From assembly GCA_947652605.1 (NCBI GenBank), contig OX393581.1, forward strand, positions 11,288,640-11,352,639: a stretch of DNA of 64,000 nt, written 5' to 3'. The position numbers and the translations under genes were made by a program. Positions 11,195 to 23,251 of this stretch are shown here, one piece after another. Within the stretch, counting starts at the first letter, position 1. The number at the start of each line of letters is the position of its first letter. The notes beneath the pieces are model-generated. The model was not told where the DNA came from, made no database searches, and saw only the letters and a list, made by a program, of their open reading frames with translations. The stretch comes from Elmis aenea (taxonomy: Eukaryota; Arthropoda; Insecta; Coleoptera; Elmidae).

Positions 11195-12984
11195 TCCTGG
11201 GGTGATTTCCTTTTTACTGCACTTATTCTTCATAGCTTTGTCGTAGTTGACCCATCACACAATCGTAACCCGTCCACAGATATTTAAAACACTTCGTGGG
11301 TCATTCTTTGTTTGAGTTCCTCACTATTTTAAGAAGAATGATCCATGAAGACTTTGCCTTTTAAGTATCCCCTACGAAGATTGCATACTCTCAGAATTGA
11401 AAATTTTGCAGGCCATGTAATATCCAAGTACAGGGTGGTATATTTTCGATGCCCATACAGGGAGGGTATCTCGGTTATTATCAGAGATAAAAAAAAAAAC
11501 TAAGTACGTAGTCTCGATTTCTTTTTTCGAGAGGAATTCATTGCCGTAAACAGATTTTTGATATCGTTTTTAATTTTCGAATTCAATTTTCAAAAAATGT
11601 TAAATATCTTGGTAAAAAGAGCTTTGATGGTCTTCCTATTTCTGTGTTGCAGTATCATCAACATACAATGTATTTACTGTTAACTTACTGCTGCAAAATA
11701 AATGTAGAAATTTGTTGTTAAAGAAGAACAACATGATTAATAAATACATTAGATTTTATTGTGACAACTAAAATAAGGTTTTCCATTACCAGAAACGATA
11801 AAAAAATTGTAAATTTAGGAAACATTGGACTCAAAAGCAGACTAGTTAGGTCAGTTTAGATCGGAAAAGACTATAAAATAATCAAATTTGATAAAAAGAG
11901 TATAATAAAATGTATTTTGACAGAAAGCTTTAAAATCAAGAATTGGTTCTGTGAGAAGTTATTGCAAAAAAAGTATTAAAGGTAACAGAGCAAGAAGTAA
12001 AAAGTCTCTCAACGTTTAGCAATTCGAAAAAGACTATTTGTAAAAAAATGGAAAGTATCGTATACAATGCGACTAATATTTAAACTGGAAAGTAGAATAA
12101 GAAAACCAGAAAAAATAGGTATTTCCATTAACAAAATCATTGCTTCTGAATTGTCTTTTATTCCAAAACATTATACATATCTGCCCTATAATTTGTCCTG
12201 GAATTATTAATGGATCATGTCTGAAATGGTATATTTTATTCTTGCTCTATGAATATACCAGCATTAAAAACATATAGCAAGGATTTCAACACAACACATA
12301 AGAACTAATGAATAACTAACAAAAAATATCTGGAAAAGGATTATGCTGCCTGAGAAACAGAAAATATGTCCCAGGAAAGGAATCAAATCCTGCAATGTGA
12401 TCTTGCAATAATAATGTTAAGATACACAATTAATTTGCTATTTAATGGCTAGAGGCGACACCAGCAAACAAAAAACAAATTGAAAGTCACAACAAAGAAT
12501 TAATCAAACGTAGAACGAAGATGCGCCATAATGGACTTTTCGTTTTAAATGATTAACTATACCACTTTCAATTTAAAAGCTATATAATTTTTCCACATTA
12601 TCCGAAAGCACACTTAGAAGCTTTAATTTTAATTATCCATTTTTAAAAATGACGTTAATAATGAGCCAGCTACTCCTAGAAGTATTTTCAAGTTATCAAA
12701 TTTAGTTATAAATTATATATTATAATAAAAATATAAATCGGAAATCTATTTTCCTCTCGATTTTCCTAAAGGGCTACAAACATTTATTGAAAAATCTAAT
12801 AAATATAGACATGTTCGGAAAGAATATTTTGTTAATTTAAACCTTAATGGAGTTTATAACAATGCAATCTGGTCTTTGAGATCAATGAGCAGTTTAATTC
12901 AAGCCAAATTAAAATGTTCAAACTTAGTGTAGGGTATACCAAATAGTAGTCCTTAGTTTGCTAATATAATATAAGTACACTAAT
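11195..12984. other. No gene; CAGGGTGG repeat end near 11432
   Basis: Around 11431-11530 there is TACAGGGTGGTATATTTTCG followed by a TATCTCGGTTA block and a TTTTTTCGAGA block; the same order of motifs recurs at 32778-32880 and 53903-54000, so these look like ends of one mariner-like repeat family. The rest shows only short frames and no recognisable element. Confidence 0.45.
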
Positions 12985-13306
12985 TATTAATGTGCACACT
13001 ACCACACAGTCTCAGCTTTTAAACTTTTGCTTAAACTAACTCAAAAGGTTTAACCCTTTTAAGTCTTCTTACTAATCCTGTAGTGTCCAGGAGCTGGATC
13101 GCCTGGACGTTTACATGTTGATGGAGCCTTTCTTCATGGCTCTTGGCAAACTTCTTAATGGTGTTGGTTACAGTGTCCATGTTGAGGTCCCGATGTATGT
13201 CAATATTTCTGCAATACCAGGGTGCATCAGCGGTGTTCCTTAGTGTTTTGTTTTGGAATCATTGGATGATCTGAATGTTACTCTGTTTGGTCCATCCCCA
13301 TAGCTA

Positions 13307-14186
13307 AAGGGTGTTTTAATAAGATGGAAAGATGTTAAATGTGAATTACGCTTTAACGTCAAAAGATTTTGGCATCTGGTTTTGACATTTGACAAGTTCA
13401 GTCTTTGGCAATTTTAACCATGGCAAGATTGACAATCGAACAACGTGTTAAAGTTATTGAAGCCTATTACGAAAATGGGCTTTAAAACAGAAATGCACCA
13501 CGCACTTCGCGATATTTTTGGTTAGCATAATCGGCCAACCGAGAGTGCAGTTGTAACAATTGTTCAAAAATTCAAACAAACTGGGTCGGTGACAGATGTA
13601 AAAGCACCATTACATGCTCGTGTACGTCGTTCAGCTGAAAACATTGCTGCAGTGCGCGAGAATGTGGCCGAGAGTACAGACACCTCTATTCGTAATCGCG
13701 CACAGGAATTGAACCTGTCTGCAACCACGTTACATCGAATTTTGAAGAAAGATCTGTCTCCACATGTTTACAAAATTCAATTTACTCAAGAACTGAAGCC
13801 TGCGGACCATTGGATGCAAGAGCAAAACAGCGAAGTCAATTGGCCACTAAGATCGTGTGAATTGACGCCTTTGGACTTCTTCCTTTTGGGTTATCTCAAG
13901 AGCAACGTCTATGCCAACAAGCCAACAACAATTCAAAAGCTAAAGGATGAGATAATAAGGCATATTGGTGAGATCGAGGAGCAATTATGCAGAGATGTCA
14001 TCAAAAATTTTGACCATCTTATGGAGGTGTGTTGCCGAAGCCTTGGTGAACATTTGGGCGATATTATCTTTCACACATAATTGCCATGTGCCAAATAACA
14101 TGATTCAATAAAAAAAATTTAAAAACATCAAAATTAACATTGTCTTATTTACTGTTAACATATTTCCGTCTTATTGAAACACCCTT
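13307..14186 (+). mobile_element. Tc1/mariner-type element with internal deletion
   Basis: 880-bp element flanked by TA (13305-13306 and 14187-14188). Terminal inverted repeats begin AAGGGTGTTTTAATAAGA on the left and, read from the right, AAGGGTGTTTCAATAAGA; the match runs for about 33 bp with about four differences. It sits inside Jockey copy 2, which reads on across it. It carries a deleted transposase gene and is non-autonomous. Confidence 0.92.
13420..14080 (+). pseudogene. Mariner-type transposase lacking its catalytic core
   Basis: Starts ARLTIEQRVKVIEAYYENG after the ATG at 13420, then has stops and a frame change near 13482-13530. From 13589 a frame of 163 codons reads RRSAENIAAVRENV (N-terminal helix-turn-helix region), IRNRAQELNLSATTLHRILKK (second helix-turn-helix), then jumps directly from ELKPADHW to NWPLRSCELTPLDFFLLGYL near the C-terminus. 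The segment that should hold the first two catalytic Asp residues is deleted, and the usual RSCDLTP reads RSCELTP. DNA-binding helices may survive, catalysis cannot. The family is the insect type with RSCDLTPLDFFLWG. Confidence 0.85.
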
Positions 14187-14470
14187 TATGTCCCATATGT
14201 CCAAACAGGCTTTAAAATTTGCTTGTAAAGCAAGAGTTTATTATGTAGGGACAGAGAGGAATTCCTCCCGATTAGCCAGTAAATTTTTTTATATTTGATA
14301 CCTATTTCTTCCCGTTTTTTCTTGACATGAGCCTTCCAGCGTAGCTTAGCGTCCATTGTAATACCTAAGTATTTTGCTGTGTTGGAGTATGGAATTTGTT
14401 TATTATTTAAGTTGATTGGTACATGTTCAATTCTCTTGTTGGTAAAATTGACATGTACTGAGAGAAGAAT

Positions 14471-16119
14471 ATACTGAAGAATAAAATTATTAAACTTTCA
14501 GTCTCTTTCTACTTCATTCCGCGAATATAAAAAACTCCCCTCGTACATAAAGAAAAAACACTGTTATCTTATAGTAGAATATAAAATATTTTGATTGATT
14601 GCATAAAAAAGAAAGTAAATGGAGAGCAAAATCTATAAAATAGCGTAACAGGGAATCTTTTATGTAACCATGCAATCATTTAGCCAAATAAAAAATTATG
14701 GTGGAAGAATAACAGAACAGTCAACAACCTTCAACAGGACTAAAAAAACTAAAAGTAAAAATTTCCAATGATTACAATTGTTAATTAAACAAGTTCCAGC
14801 AATAAATTTTCTCGAACTACAGCAGAACAAAAATGCAAGCTACCTCTGCATGTTAGCTTCAAAATGCTGGTGCTACTGTAAACTAGATGAATATTTAACG
14901 AACACTTAAACCATTTACATACCACGGCTTTCATAATTAAAATATTTGCTCAATACTAACCAGAACTATGCAGACATTCAGAAATTTCAAATAGGCAACA
15001 CATACATTCTTCAAAGTCTACTTCCATGTAATATTACTTCTGCAAATATCTCATCAACCAGAATACCTAAAGATAAAACTGGTGCATTCTCATAACAGTT
15101 ATTCGTTGTACACAGCGGATTATTTTATAAATGAGAAAGTTCTGTGCTGGCAGAGGCATAACTAGAAATGTACATACGAAGAAACCGACTTCAAATCTGT
15201 TATGTTTTAAGTCTAACTAGAAACTTGTAAATATGTCACTTTTAGAGTCGCTTTCTTGACTGTTGTCGTTTGCTAGCAATTTGTGTCGGATACCTTTCAT
15301 AACAAACAACTACCTCTGGAAATTTATCTGCTAATATATTAACTCATTTTTCTGTTTAAATAAAAACTGGCAGTAATTTAAGTATTTATTATGTATGCGA
15401 ACACAGAACATACCCGAATATGCTAAAAGCAATTGCTAGTATATAATTTAAATACACGCAGACACCCACTCTAAAAAGATAAACTTTCATTACAGTTTTA
15501 TGTACAAACAAATTATACCACCCACAGTTGTGGGTGGTATACCTCTTAGTTAAGAGGTTCTAAAATAGGAGCGTAAAAATAAGGGAGTGCAATAATAGTG
15601 TGTCAGTGTGAATAGAACCGTTTCTAACATCCAAAAGTGTCTTTTGTAGAAATGTAATGATGAAAGAAAGCATTACACAAATAGAACTGTGTTAGTTACA
15701 GAGGTTTGCATGCAGATGAAGATGCATTTTCTTGACATAATTTGCATACTAACTCGAAATTAATTAAAGAGATTTTACTTCTTGTACAATAACTCCGGAA
15801 AATAATAATAATGGGATGTTAAAAACAGTACAAAAAACACATCCAAAGAATAAGATCGGCAGCTGGATACACTCGCTATAACAGAAAAAGGAATACACAG
15901 GTTAGTTAAGAGCTAAACATCTACATCTACATCTATAACAAAATTAAATGTATCAAAAAAATTGCCACCTCCGAATCAATAGAACGGGCTAATCTTGAAT
16001 ACAGATCAAGAAGCAACATATTTCTAACAACTCTCGTTTACGCTATCACAATTTCATTCTCATTATTCTAAACCTTCATCGCCCGATTCTTCTGCTCGTA
16101 GCAACTTCGTTTACCTCCT
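14471..16119. other. No gene recognised
   Basis: AT-rich, short frames only. The only structured site I see is the palindrome at 15515-15540, listed separately. Confidence 0.4.
15515..15540. repeat. 26-bp near-perfect palindrome
   Basis: Arms ATACCACCCACA and TGTGGGTGGTAT are exact complements separated by GT. It is GC-richer than its surroundings. It could be a relic of element termini or a protein-binding site; nothing nearby decides this. Confidence 0.75.
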
Positions 16120-16560
16120 TATTCCAGGTATTTTTGGGTTTTTATCGTTTTTTTTTTCCAAGTTTTGTTTCTAAAGCTTAAGCTTCTGAGTATCCTAACT
16201 TATCTAATTCCATGCACATGACTTAGCCATCTCAGTTGTACCTCCTGGATGTTGTCTTTACATGTTCTCTATTTAATTTTTCTAAAAAGCCTCGTTTCAA
16301 TACTTTCACTTCCACTTTTTGGATTTTTTCTCAAGTCCATAATCGACACTAATAGCTTAACATAAAACTTAACACTCTTAGGTACATCTGCACCTTTGTT
16401 TTTCTACTATTTCTAGAAGTAGTTTTCACGCGGCCATGAAAAGCCTTACTTATGTAGCTTCTTTTGCGTTTATTTTCTGTCCACATTTGCGTTTTGATGT
16501 TTAACTACTCATTTTTACAGCTTCTAAAGGTACAGAAGTTACACAAATTCATATATTGCC
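16120..16560 (-). mobile_element. Badly decayed LINE C-terminus
   Basis: On the minus strand about 16260-16190 reads IQEVQLRWLSHVHGIR followed by a stop, which fits the RRLRWLGHVxRM motif near the end of RTE-like reverse transcriptases. The surrounding sequence is too decayed to follow. Confidence 0.45.
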
Positions 16561-18239
16561 AAAACTAAGCAAAGAACATCTAAAACGTTAGTTCGGGTCA
16601 GATTGCTAAGTCAAAACGCAGGTTTAAATGTGGTTCTATTGTTAAAATGTGAAGATCTATAATCATGGAATCATAGATAATTGGAGTAAAAATAAAGAAC
16701 TAGTTCCATGTTGGAATATTTCTTAGAAATGTTTAACCAATTACTCAGAACAAAACTGAAGGAATTACTTTTTAGCACGTTCACATATTCTGAGCTTTTT
16801 AACACATGTTGACAAAGATTAAAATATTATCGGTTAAATATAAATAAGATAAAATCAAAATCATGCTTTTTTTAAGGATCTCTAGTCAAGTTTCTTCCTT
16901 TTCTAGACCAGTTTCTAGTTTCCCACATTTCGACGAAGATCCTTGGAAGATATAATAAGTAATTTTTATACAAATTGGTAGAGGGGCGCAATAAAACATT
17001 TATGTGAAAAAGAGGGGCGCAAATACAAAAAGGTTGAGAATTGAAACATGTATCAAATATTACAAATCTGTTTTAACATTAGCCTGGATCTAATTAACAA
17101 TTGTTTTCCACATGCTGCAAATTTCCTAATCTTAACATTATTAAAAATTATTTTTTCGTATATTTTTACATTAACACATGCAAATATATTCCTCATTTAC
17201 GATATTTTTTGTCAAGGGAGGGGTAACGAAGCGCGAAAGAAAAATGCTACATCAGATTCAATTGTGCAAGATTTGAAATAAGTAGACGAATTCTATATGT
17301 ATAAAAAAGTTTTTTTCAACTAGTTTCCCTAGTTTGAAAAGAAGTTGGCAGCTAGGGGAAGAGCAATGGGATGTCCCTAGAGTGCCGTCCACCAACCAAT
17401 CTTACTTTCCCTAATTCTACTAGCCTTTCAGCATCCACGTCCGTTTCATTTCGTCTCATTCAACTCTTTTAAAACTTCAAGAAATTTCAACAATACAATA
17501 GTCACTAAATTGCAAAATCCTGGTTTCTGTAATATTTTGCGTAAATTAAGGTGTGATAATAAAGTTAAAACACAATTTTCAACATATAAAACCATAGCCG
17601 TTGAAACTGCTTATAAAATTCCCACTACAATAGCAAAAAATCTTTTTTTTTAATGAATTTGTTGACAGTGCATATTAGTTTAGTTATTAAAATAATACTT
17701 TTGTTCCTAAGTAATTTTATTATTAATTTACCACAAAATATTTACATCCATTGTCACCAAACAAGTTATTACTTTTCAGCTCATATTCAAGTGAAAATTG
17801 CAACACGAGCAAGCACAAATAGAAACTTAATTAAAAGCAACTTCGTGGAATAATTTAATAGGGAACCAATTACATTTTATTTCCAATTTTCAAGCCTTAA
17901 ATGAAATGATACGCAAGATGCAATTTCATTGAGGAAATCGTTTTAATCTAAAAATTATTTATTTGTTTATCGTTTCATTTCGTTGGGAAGTAATAATGTT
18001 TAAAGCGAATTCAACGTTTTGCATAAGCTAATTACATAGTCGATTTGAAATTCGATCAGAAGACTTCGATGTAGATCACAAAAACGGCCCATCAAGCAAA
18101 AATAAATAATACTTACCTCGGTAAATTTGCGGATATCTTCAGATTTGGTCAATAATAATTATTATAAAAAGCTGTTCATTCCATATTGGAATAATAACGG
18201 TTCATTGGAGTCCTACTGATAGGTTGTTGAAAGTCTTTG
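16561..18239. other. No gene; possible hAT end near 17040
   Basis: GAGGGGCGCAA occurs twice (about 16981 and 17010) and is followed by AAAAAGGTTGAGAATTG near 17027-17043, which resembles hAT MITE ends of the type CAGTGGTTCTCAACC. The partner end was not found. The rest shows only short frames. Confidence 0.3.
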
Positions 18240-18655
18240 CGTCCTGTACGACTTGCTTCAATGTTTTCCTATTAAGCATTTTCTTTCTCCTTCCTGTTAT
18301 ATTCCTATTTTTCCTAGATCAGTAATCACTTGTTCTTCCCAGCGTATATTTGGTCTTCCTCTCGATCTTATCCCTTGTGGTTTCCATTTTGTGATCCTTT
18401 TAAGTATCGAATGTTCCTCTCTTCTACTTATATGTCCATACCATCGAATTCTTGCAGCTTTTATTACTTTGACTGTATCTTCCCCTTTTAGTATTGCTTT
18501 AATTTCATTATTTGTCAATCTTATGTATTCTTCCTCTATTTTTCTCGCCCCAAAAATTTTCCTCTCTCTTTATCTTTCAGAAATTTAAAAAAAAAAAATT
18601 TTTCTTTCTTGTCATACACATCGTCTCTGCTCCGTATATCAACACAAATTGCTGT
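18240..18655 (-). mobile_element. LINE C-terminal fragment related to family B
   Basis: Minus strand: about 18650-18610 reads LIYGAETMCMTRK, matching LYGAETMTMTKR of the copy at 9.6 kb; 18518-18297 is open and reads NNEIKAILKGEDTVKVIKAA, RIRWYGHISRREEHS and RSRGRPNIRWEEQV, the same order as family B. Poly(A)-rich slippage separates the pieces. Truncated at both ends. Confidence 0.75.
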
Positions 18656-18787
18656 TTTACGGTTTCAAGGAAAGATGGGTTAGGGCTGGGCCAATTTTTC
18701 CATGGATCAGAACGGTTGATCAGGCTGGATTGCTGTTTTACGGTTTCGATATACATCTGTAAAACATTCGAATTTGGACCACCCTGT

Positions 18788-19027
18788 ATACAAAGGATGT
18801 GGTGAAGAAGAAGAAGAAGAAAGTCCTTTTCAGGTACTATACCAGTGTGAAGGATTTAGCGTAGACTTCTAGGGATAGTGAAAACTAAGCAAGAAGAGTT
18901 AAGAAAAATAAGAAAATCCTGGAGTATTCTCAAACACAGGACTCCTGTAAGGGGCTATCACCAGAGGGTACAATAGACCAATAGGTGGTAGTACAGGAAT
19001 CCGACCACCTCGGCGACAATAAATAAA
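18788..19027 (+). mobile_element. 3' end of the R1-like LINE, copy 3
   Basis: Plus-strand copy of the tail of the LINE at 3425-4745. It starts in the GCGEEEE coding stretch (GGATGTGGTGAAGAAGAAG), continues through the 3' untranslated region (TCTATTGT-type block in reverse orientation, GGGTACAATAGACCAATAGG) and ends in an ATAA repeat tail (19018-19030). Strongly 5'-truncated. Confidence 0.85.
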
Positions 19028-20107
19028 TAAATTCACCCCCATAGCGTATGTAGATACACCATATTATTGGTCGTTCTTTTATACAACTTTTGATTTTATT
19101 TAGTCGTAAGTCCCTCTACCGCTAGGTGTAGGACTATAACTTTTGATCATAATTGCAAAAGCAATGACAAAAAAAGATATTCGACGAGGAACGTTTAAAT
19201 TGGTGGCATTTAGTTTCACGTATAAAAATGAATCTACATAAATATCTGTAGAAAAGTTTACCGATACCCAGTGTTATTTATTTAGACAATTCCCATCTCA
19301 CTTGCGAAAGGTATTTGCTATTGACTGACATACGAGCAGCATCAAATTTACTGTACGGTTGACCATGTTATTAGATTAAGGCCAACCCTGGCTACTTATG
19401 TAATTAGTGTGAGATATTCATGTGAGTGAAACGCAGTTCAAGTTTCACAATTTCAGTTGTAAATTAACTTGAATTTACTGACCACATGCTTGCAACTGTG
19501 TAATTTTTAACGTACCGGCTTTGCTTTATTCTTGCTTGTCGAGTGTAAAATATACTATTAAATAAAGCTGCTTTTCCATGTTGCAGCACAGTCATGCTAG
19601 ACGTGTTTAATGCAAGATTTAATTTGCCGACGTGGCGTGAAATAAACACACGGATACACGATTAAATTAAAATTCTACTCCGCTGTACATTATAAAATTT
19701 TAATAGAGCTCGGGGATTTTTACTGCAATTTCAACCTAAAGGTTTTTATTGTTTTCGCTCATTGCTTTACTGCCATTTTCCGGACAACAAAGTACGAATT
19801 CATATAATAACGCCAAATGGGTAATCATTTGAAATATGTCGTTACCTTGTTTACAGAACACAGTAAATTTATTATTTCCGCCCTTTTACTTAACAACAAA
19901 TGTAAGTAGAAATAAATACTGTACTTTGTCTAGATTGAGTCTTCTAAATTATATTTTTAGTGCATTAAAGAAACACCGATTATCCGTAGATACTTCTCCT
20001 GATAAATGATTATTTATTAACACAAAAAGAAACCCAAAACTTTTTTAAAAAACCGTATCTTAATATTCTTTAGTATTTCTTTACTTATCATTTGTGTCAA
20101 GTTGCTC
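19028..20107. other. No recognised feature
   Basis: Mixed-composition sequence (19200-19900 looks less repetitive than the flanks) with short frames only. I see no splice-delimited coding exon. Confidence 0.4.
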
Positions 20108-20256
20108 TTCTTTTTCTTCTTAATCGGGTACTTTTGTACCTTTCGATGTCGAGGTATGTCTTCCTAGTTCTTAATTATGCTTCTCCATTCATGTCTATCA
20201 TTGACCAACTGTGTCACATGTCTCCAGCTGACTCCGTTTTCTTGTAAAATGTTATT

Positions 20257-21215
20257 ATTATTTCCGCAGAGATGGTCTCCTTTTGGATTCCTCAACTCTG
20301 CGACCTATTGGTCTATTGTACCCTCCAGTGATAATCGCTTACGGGAGCCCTTGTTTTAAAGAAACTCCAGGATTTTTTTAAGGGCATTTTTCTTAACACT
20401 TCTTGGTTAGTTTTTCCATCCTTAGAAGTCTACGCCGATAGGATGTGAATCCTTCTCACTAGCATAGTACGTGAAGAAAAGTTTCTTCTGCTTCACCAAA
20501 TCCTCTACATACATTGGTCTCTGAGAGCTCTATTATCTAGAAGTGTTTGTTTAGACGACAATTATTCCTGTGGCTGCTTTGATGTCTATTCTGCTCATCC
20601 AGAGCATTTCGCTTGTCTTTTCTTATGATACTTTTGACAGAATAGCCTTGGAGTGGGCTTATCCTGCAACTTTTTTCCAATGGGCATTCTGCGCCTGTGC
20701 TAATATGTCGTTTAGACTAGCGTTTCTCAAACTATGGGTCGCGACCCAAAATTGGGTAGCGTTAAATTTTTATTGGCTCGCGAAACGGAACTGTTTTGAT
20801 GAAAATACAAAAAAAAATTAAAACCAAAAATGAAAGTTTAAATTTCTGTTTTAAAACGCTTTAAAATTACATTTCTAAAGGTATTTTTTCAAAAACAATT
20901 TTGCGGGAATGGAGACCTTCTTCCCTACGGAAGTACGCTGGTTTAGACATCGCTTGGCTGTTCTGTAGGATGTACCAACTGCGGGTTCTGGCCCAAAGAG
21001 AGGTATCTCGCTGCCAATTTTGGCTAGGCGATCTGCCTTCTCTGGTATATTGGTGTGCTTTAGACACCATACCAGTTTAACATTATTCCTGCTTCCTAAC
21101 ACGTTAAGTGCCCGAATGCAGTTCAGAACAAGTCCTGAGTTTACTTCCAGGGAGCCAAGAGCTTTTAACGCTGCTTGGCCGTCGGGCGCTATAAAGATTC
21201 TTTTATTATTAAAAT
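20257..21215 (-). mobile_element. R1-like LINE, copy 2, inserted in family A and itself split
   Basis: Starts within the RNase H domain (minus strand near 21205, equivalent to IFIVSDSQAALKAL in copy 1) and runs to the shared 3' untranslated region; its 3' end (AATAATAATAAC tail, minus strand) adjoins family A sequence at 20256. It contains the 223-bp hAT MITE at 20718-20940. The order of insertion is therefore family A, then this LINE, then the MITE. Confidence 0.85.
20718..20940. mobile_element. hAT-type MITE, 223 bp, perfect 8-bp target duplication
   Basis: Flanked by GTTTAGAC at 20710-20717 and 20941-20948. Ends are TAGCGTTTCTCAAACT on the left and, read from the right, CAGCGTACTTCC, so the terminal repeat is short and imperfect. 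The inner sequence with GGGTCGCGACCC is a 12-bp palindrome frequent in hAT MITEs. The paralogous LINE copy at 3870-3905 shows the unoccupied site (CATTAAAGACACCGCTTGG against GTTTAGACATCGCTTGG). Confidence 0.88.
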
Positions 21216-21660
21216 CTTCTTCTAGTCTATGTCTCCCTTCGATTTTCCCATTTTGATTTTGATCTTCCTCTACTTCTTTTTCCCTTAAACTTCGTTTTCC
21301 GTCGCATATTTGCGGCTCTATAATTTTCAGATTTTACATCGGCAATATAAGAGACACCTCCCTGTTCTTTGGTATTTCTTTTTCGGGCCATGCTTTATCC
21401 ACTATTTTGAGCAGCATGTTGTTCCTTTCATCTACGCCCATGTAATTTATCATTTCAGGTTCTGCTGATTTTCCAATTTTCGCTTTATTTATCGCTCTAT
21501 CCAGCTCTTCCTCAGTTATGTCTTGTCGATATTCTTGTTTGTTACTTCGTATATTTTCTCCATTTGCTCTTTTTCCTCATTATTTGTTATACTGTAATTT
21601 TCCAATAACTTCTTAAAATAGTTTTCCTATCTTGCTATAATTTCTTTCTCTGTTGCCAGT

Positions 21661-22887
21661 ATTTAAAATTAAAAATATTAATGGTGTTTTTGATTCTCGA
21701 TAAATTCAGCTTTACTCTCATATTATATTTGCATTTGTAGCCGACGTCAGATCATCCATAAATTTTCTTGATAAAGTTAAGACAAACAATTGAATAAATA
21801 AACAATATTATCGCATCAATAAATAGGCAACGTAAAATAAACTAAAAAACTTTACAACTTTCTTCAAATTCAAAGAGCTTTATAACAAAATCTTTCGTGT
21901 AGCTAAAGCACTTTAAGATTCCCTCCTCATTTGCTTATCGTCTACATAAAACCAATGGAATAATTAGTAAAACGAGACTGTTTCAGATAAAACAAATTTT
22001 TATGTCCTAAACCATTTCCCTGCTACCTATTTAAGTCGTTTAACTGTTTAAAATGGTCTGCGTGGCGCGGTTATCTACCGACATCTCGAGAGCAATAAAA
22101 AAAAATTGTAAAGCACTTAATGTGTTTTGTGTAATTAGATTAAAACTACTAAGTGCAGTGAAGTTAGTTTAGATCTTTAGGCGTTAAGCCTGCTCTAAGA
22201 ACGAATTACGAACTTTCTCAACAATTAATCCAACTACTTGTGATAGATCCAATATAAAATTCTATTAAGAAATTGTTGGACATCAATTATTTTATCAATT
22301 ATATCGTTGCAGGTTTACTAACTATCTTGAATTCTATCGTAGACGTTCGAAGGATTCAATTTTTAAGCAGCGTAGTATTATTTTTAATAAATAATTTTCT
22401 GGTTAAATTTAAAAGCTTCCTATAACTGTGATTAATTATGAACGCCCCAAAGCTTTTTAACACATTTTTAAAAATATAAAATTTATTTGAGATACCTACG
22501 TTAAAAGCACATTCTAAATTAAGTAAAAAAAATGTAGGCATGTTGTGGAAGCAAAAGATTTTATCACAGATTGCGTGCATACCCGCCACCGTGTAAATTA
22601 AACACCTGGGGTGGATTCCTTTCATAACAAAAATCACTTTAGATAAAAATCTGCACGATAAGGGCGTCGTAATTAGTATTGTGTGATGTATAAGTGAATG
22701 TTCTAAACAGTTGAAATACGAAATTACTACATCACATAAAGTAGAGTTTTGCATTAGAATAATTAAGTAACGAATTATAGCTAATATCGTACTGACACTA
22801 AATCACACTATACTATCTATAGCACGTGTTATTTAAAATGTACATATCATTTACATTCATAACTATAATTTCATTGGTATCCGGAAG
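21661..22887. other. No recognised element; one unexplained frame
   Basis: Mostly AT-rich with short frames. A minus-strand frame of 132 codons (22754-22356) is long for this composition, but I recognise nothing in it and its Leu/Phe/Asn/Lys-rich make-up fits chance in AT-rich DNA. Confidence 0.35.
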
Positions 22888-22974
22888 ATTCACCGAAAAC
22901 CAATTCACCGAAAGCAATTCACCGAATATCAATTCACCGAATAAGCAATTCACCGAATAAGCAATTCACCGAAT
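22888..22974. repeat. Short tandem repeat, ATTCACCGAA core, 6 copies
   Basis: Six copies of ATTCACCGAA separated so that the period is 14-16 bp (start points about 22888, 22903, 22917, 22932, 22948, 22964). Confidence 0.85.
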
Positions 22975-23171
22975 CATCGAAAAATAAATGGATATAAATT
23001 ACGTGAAATATGTTAATCAAAGATCAGTAAGTAATATATTTTGACTGACCATCCTATTTTGTACATTGGTTGCACTTTTTGGGGTTAAGTACTTATTACT
23101 CATATTTCTAGTGTTTTTAATTATGGCTTTATAAGGTGGTTGGACCCTCAAACGTTGTTTTGCGTATTTAT

Positions 23172-23251
23172 ATCCACAGGTCTAGAGCAATTATTACACA
23201 GTAAGAAACAATTAAAACAATGAGAATAATAATTGCTCTAGACCTGTGGAT
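23172..23251. repeat. Inverted repeat, 24-bp perfect arms, next to the 355-bp satellite
   Basis: Arms 23172-23195 (ATCCACAGGTCTAGAGCAAT...) and 23228-23251 are exact complements with a 32-bp loop. The right arm ends where the first unit of the satellite begins. Confidence 0.85.

Larger units (their letters stand above)
12985..14470 (-). mobile_element. Jockey-like LINE, copy 2, split by a mariner-like element
   Basis: Minus-strand reverse transcriptase C-terminus in two pieces. Upstream piece 14470-14189: AKYLGITMDAKLRWKAHVKK, YWLIGRNSSLSL, LLLYKQILKPVWTYG. Downstream piece 13304-13031: LWGWTKQSNIQII, RFQNKTLRN, DAPWYCRN and the C-terminal LKRVKPFELV before a stop at 13031-13033. The break falls between WTYG and LWG, where copy 1 reads SYGIQLWG; here the join would read G-T-stop-LWG, so the copy was already decayed. 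It is more diverged than copy 1 at 1456-2236. Confidence 0.85.
20108..21660 (-). mobile_element. LINE family A, copy 3, split by an R1-like LINE
   Basis: Two minus-strand pieces of one element. 21660-21216 reads DITEEELDRAINKAKIGKSAE and NREVSLILP from the fingers, then, after an internal deletion, GKRSRGRSKSKWENRRE from the C-terminus up to GACTAGAAGAAG. 20256-20108 resumes with AAGAAAACGGAGTCAGCTGG and runs to the family 3' end (CCGATTAAGAAGAA). In the uninterrupted copy at 53270 these blocks adjoin (GACTAGAAGAAAAAGGAGTC), so an insertion separated them. Confidence 0.85.
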
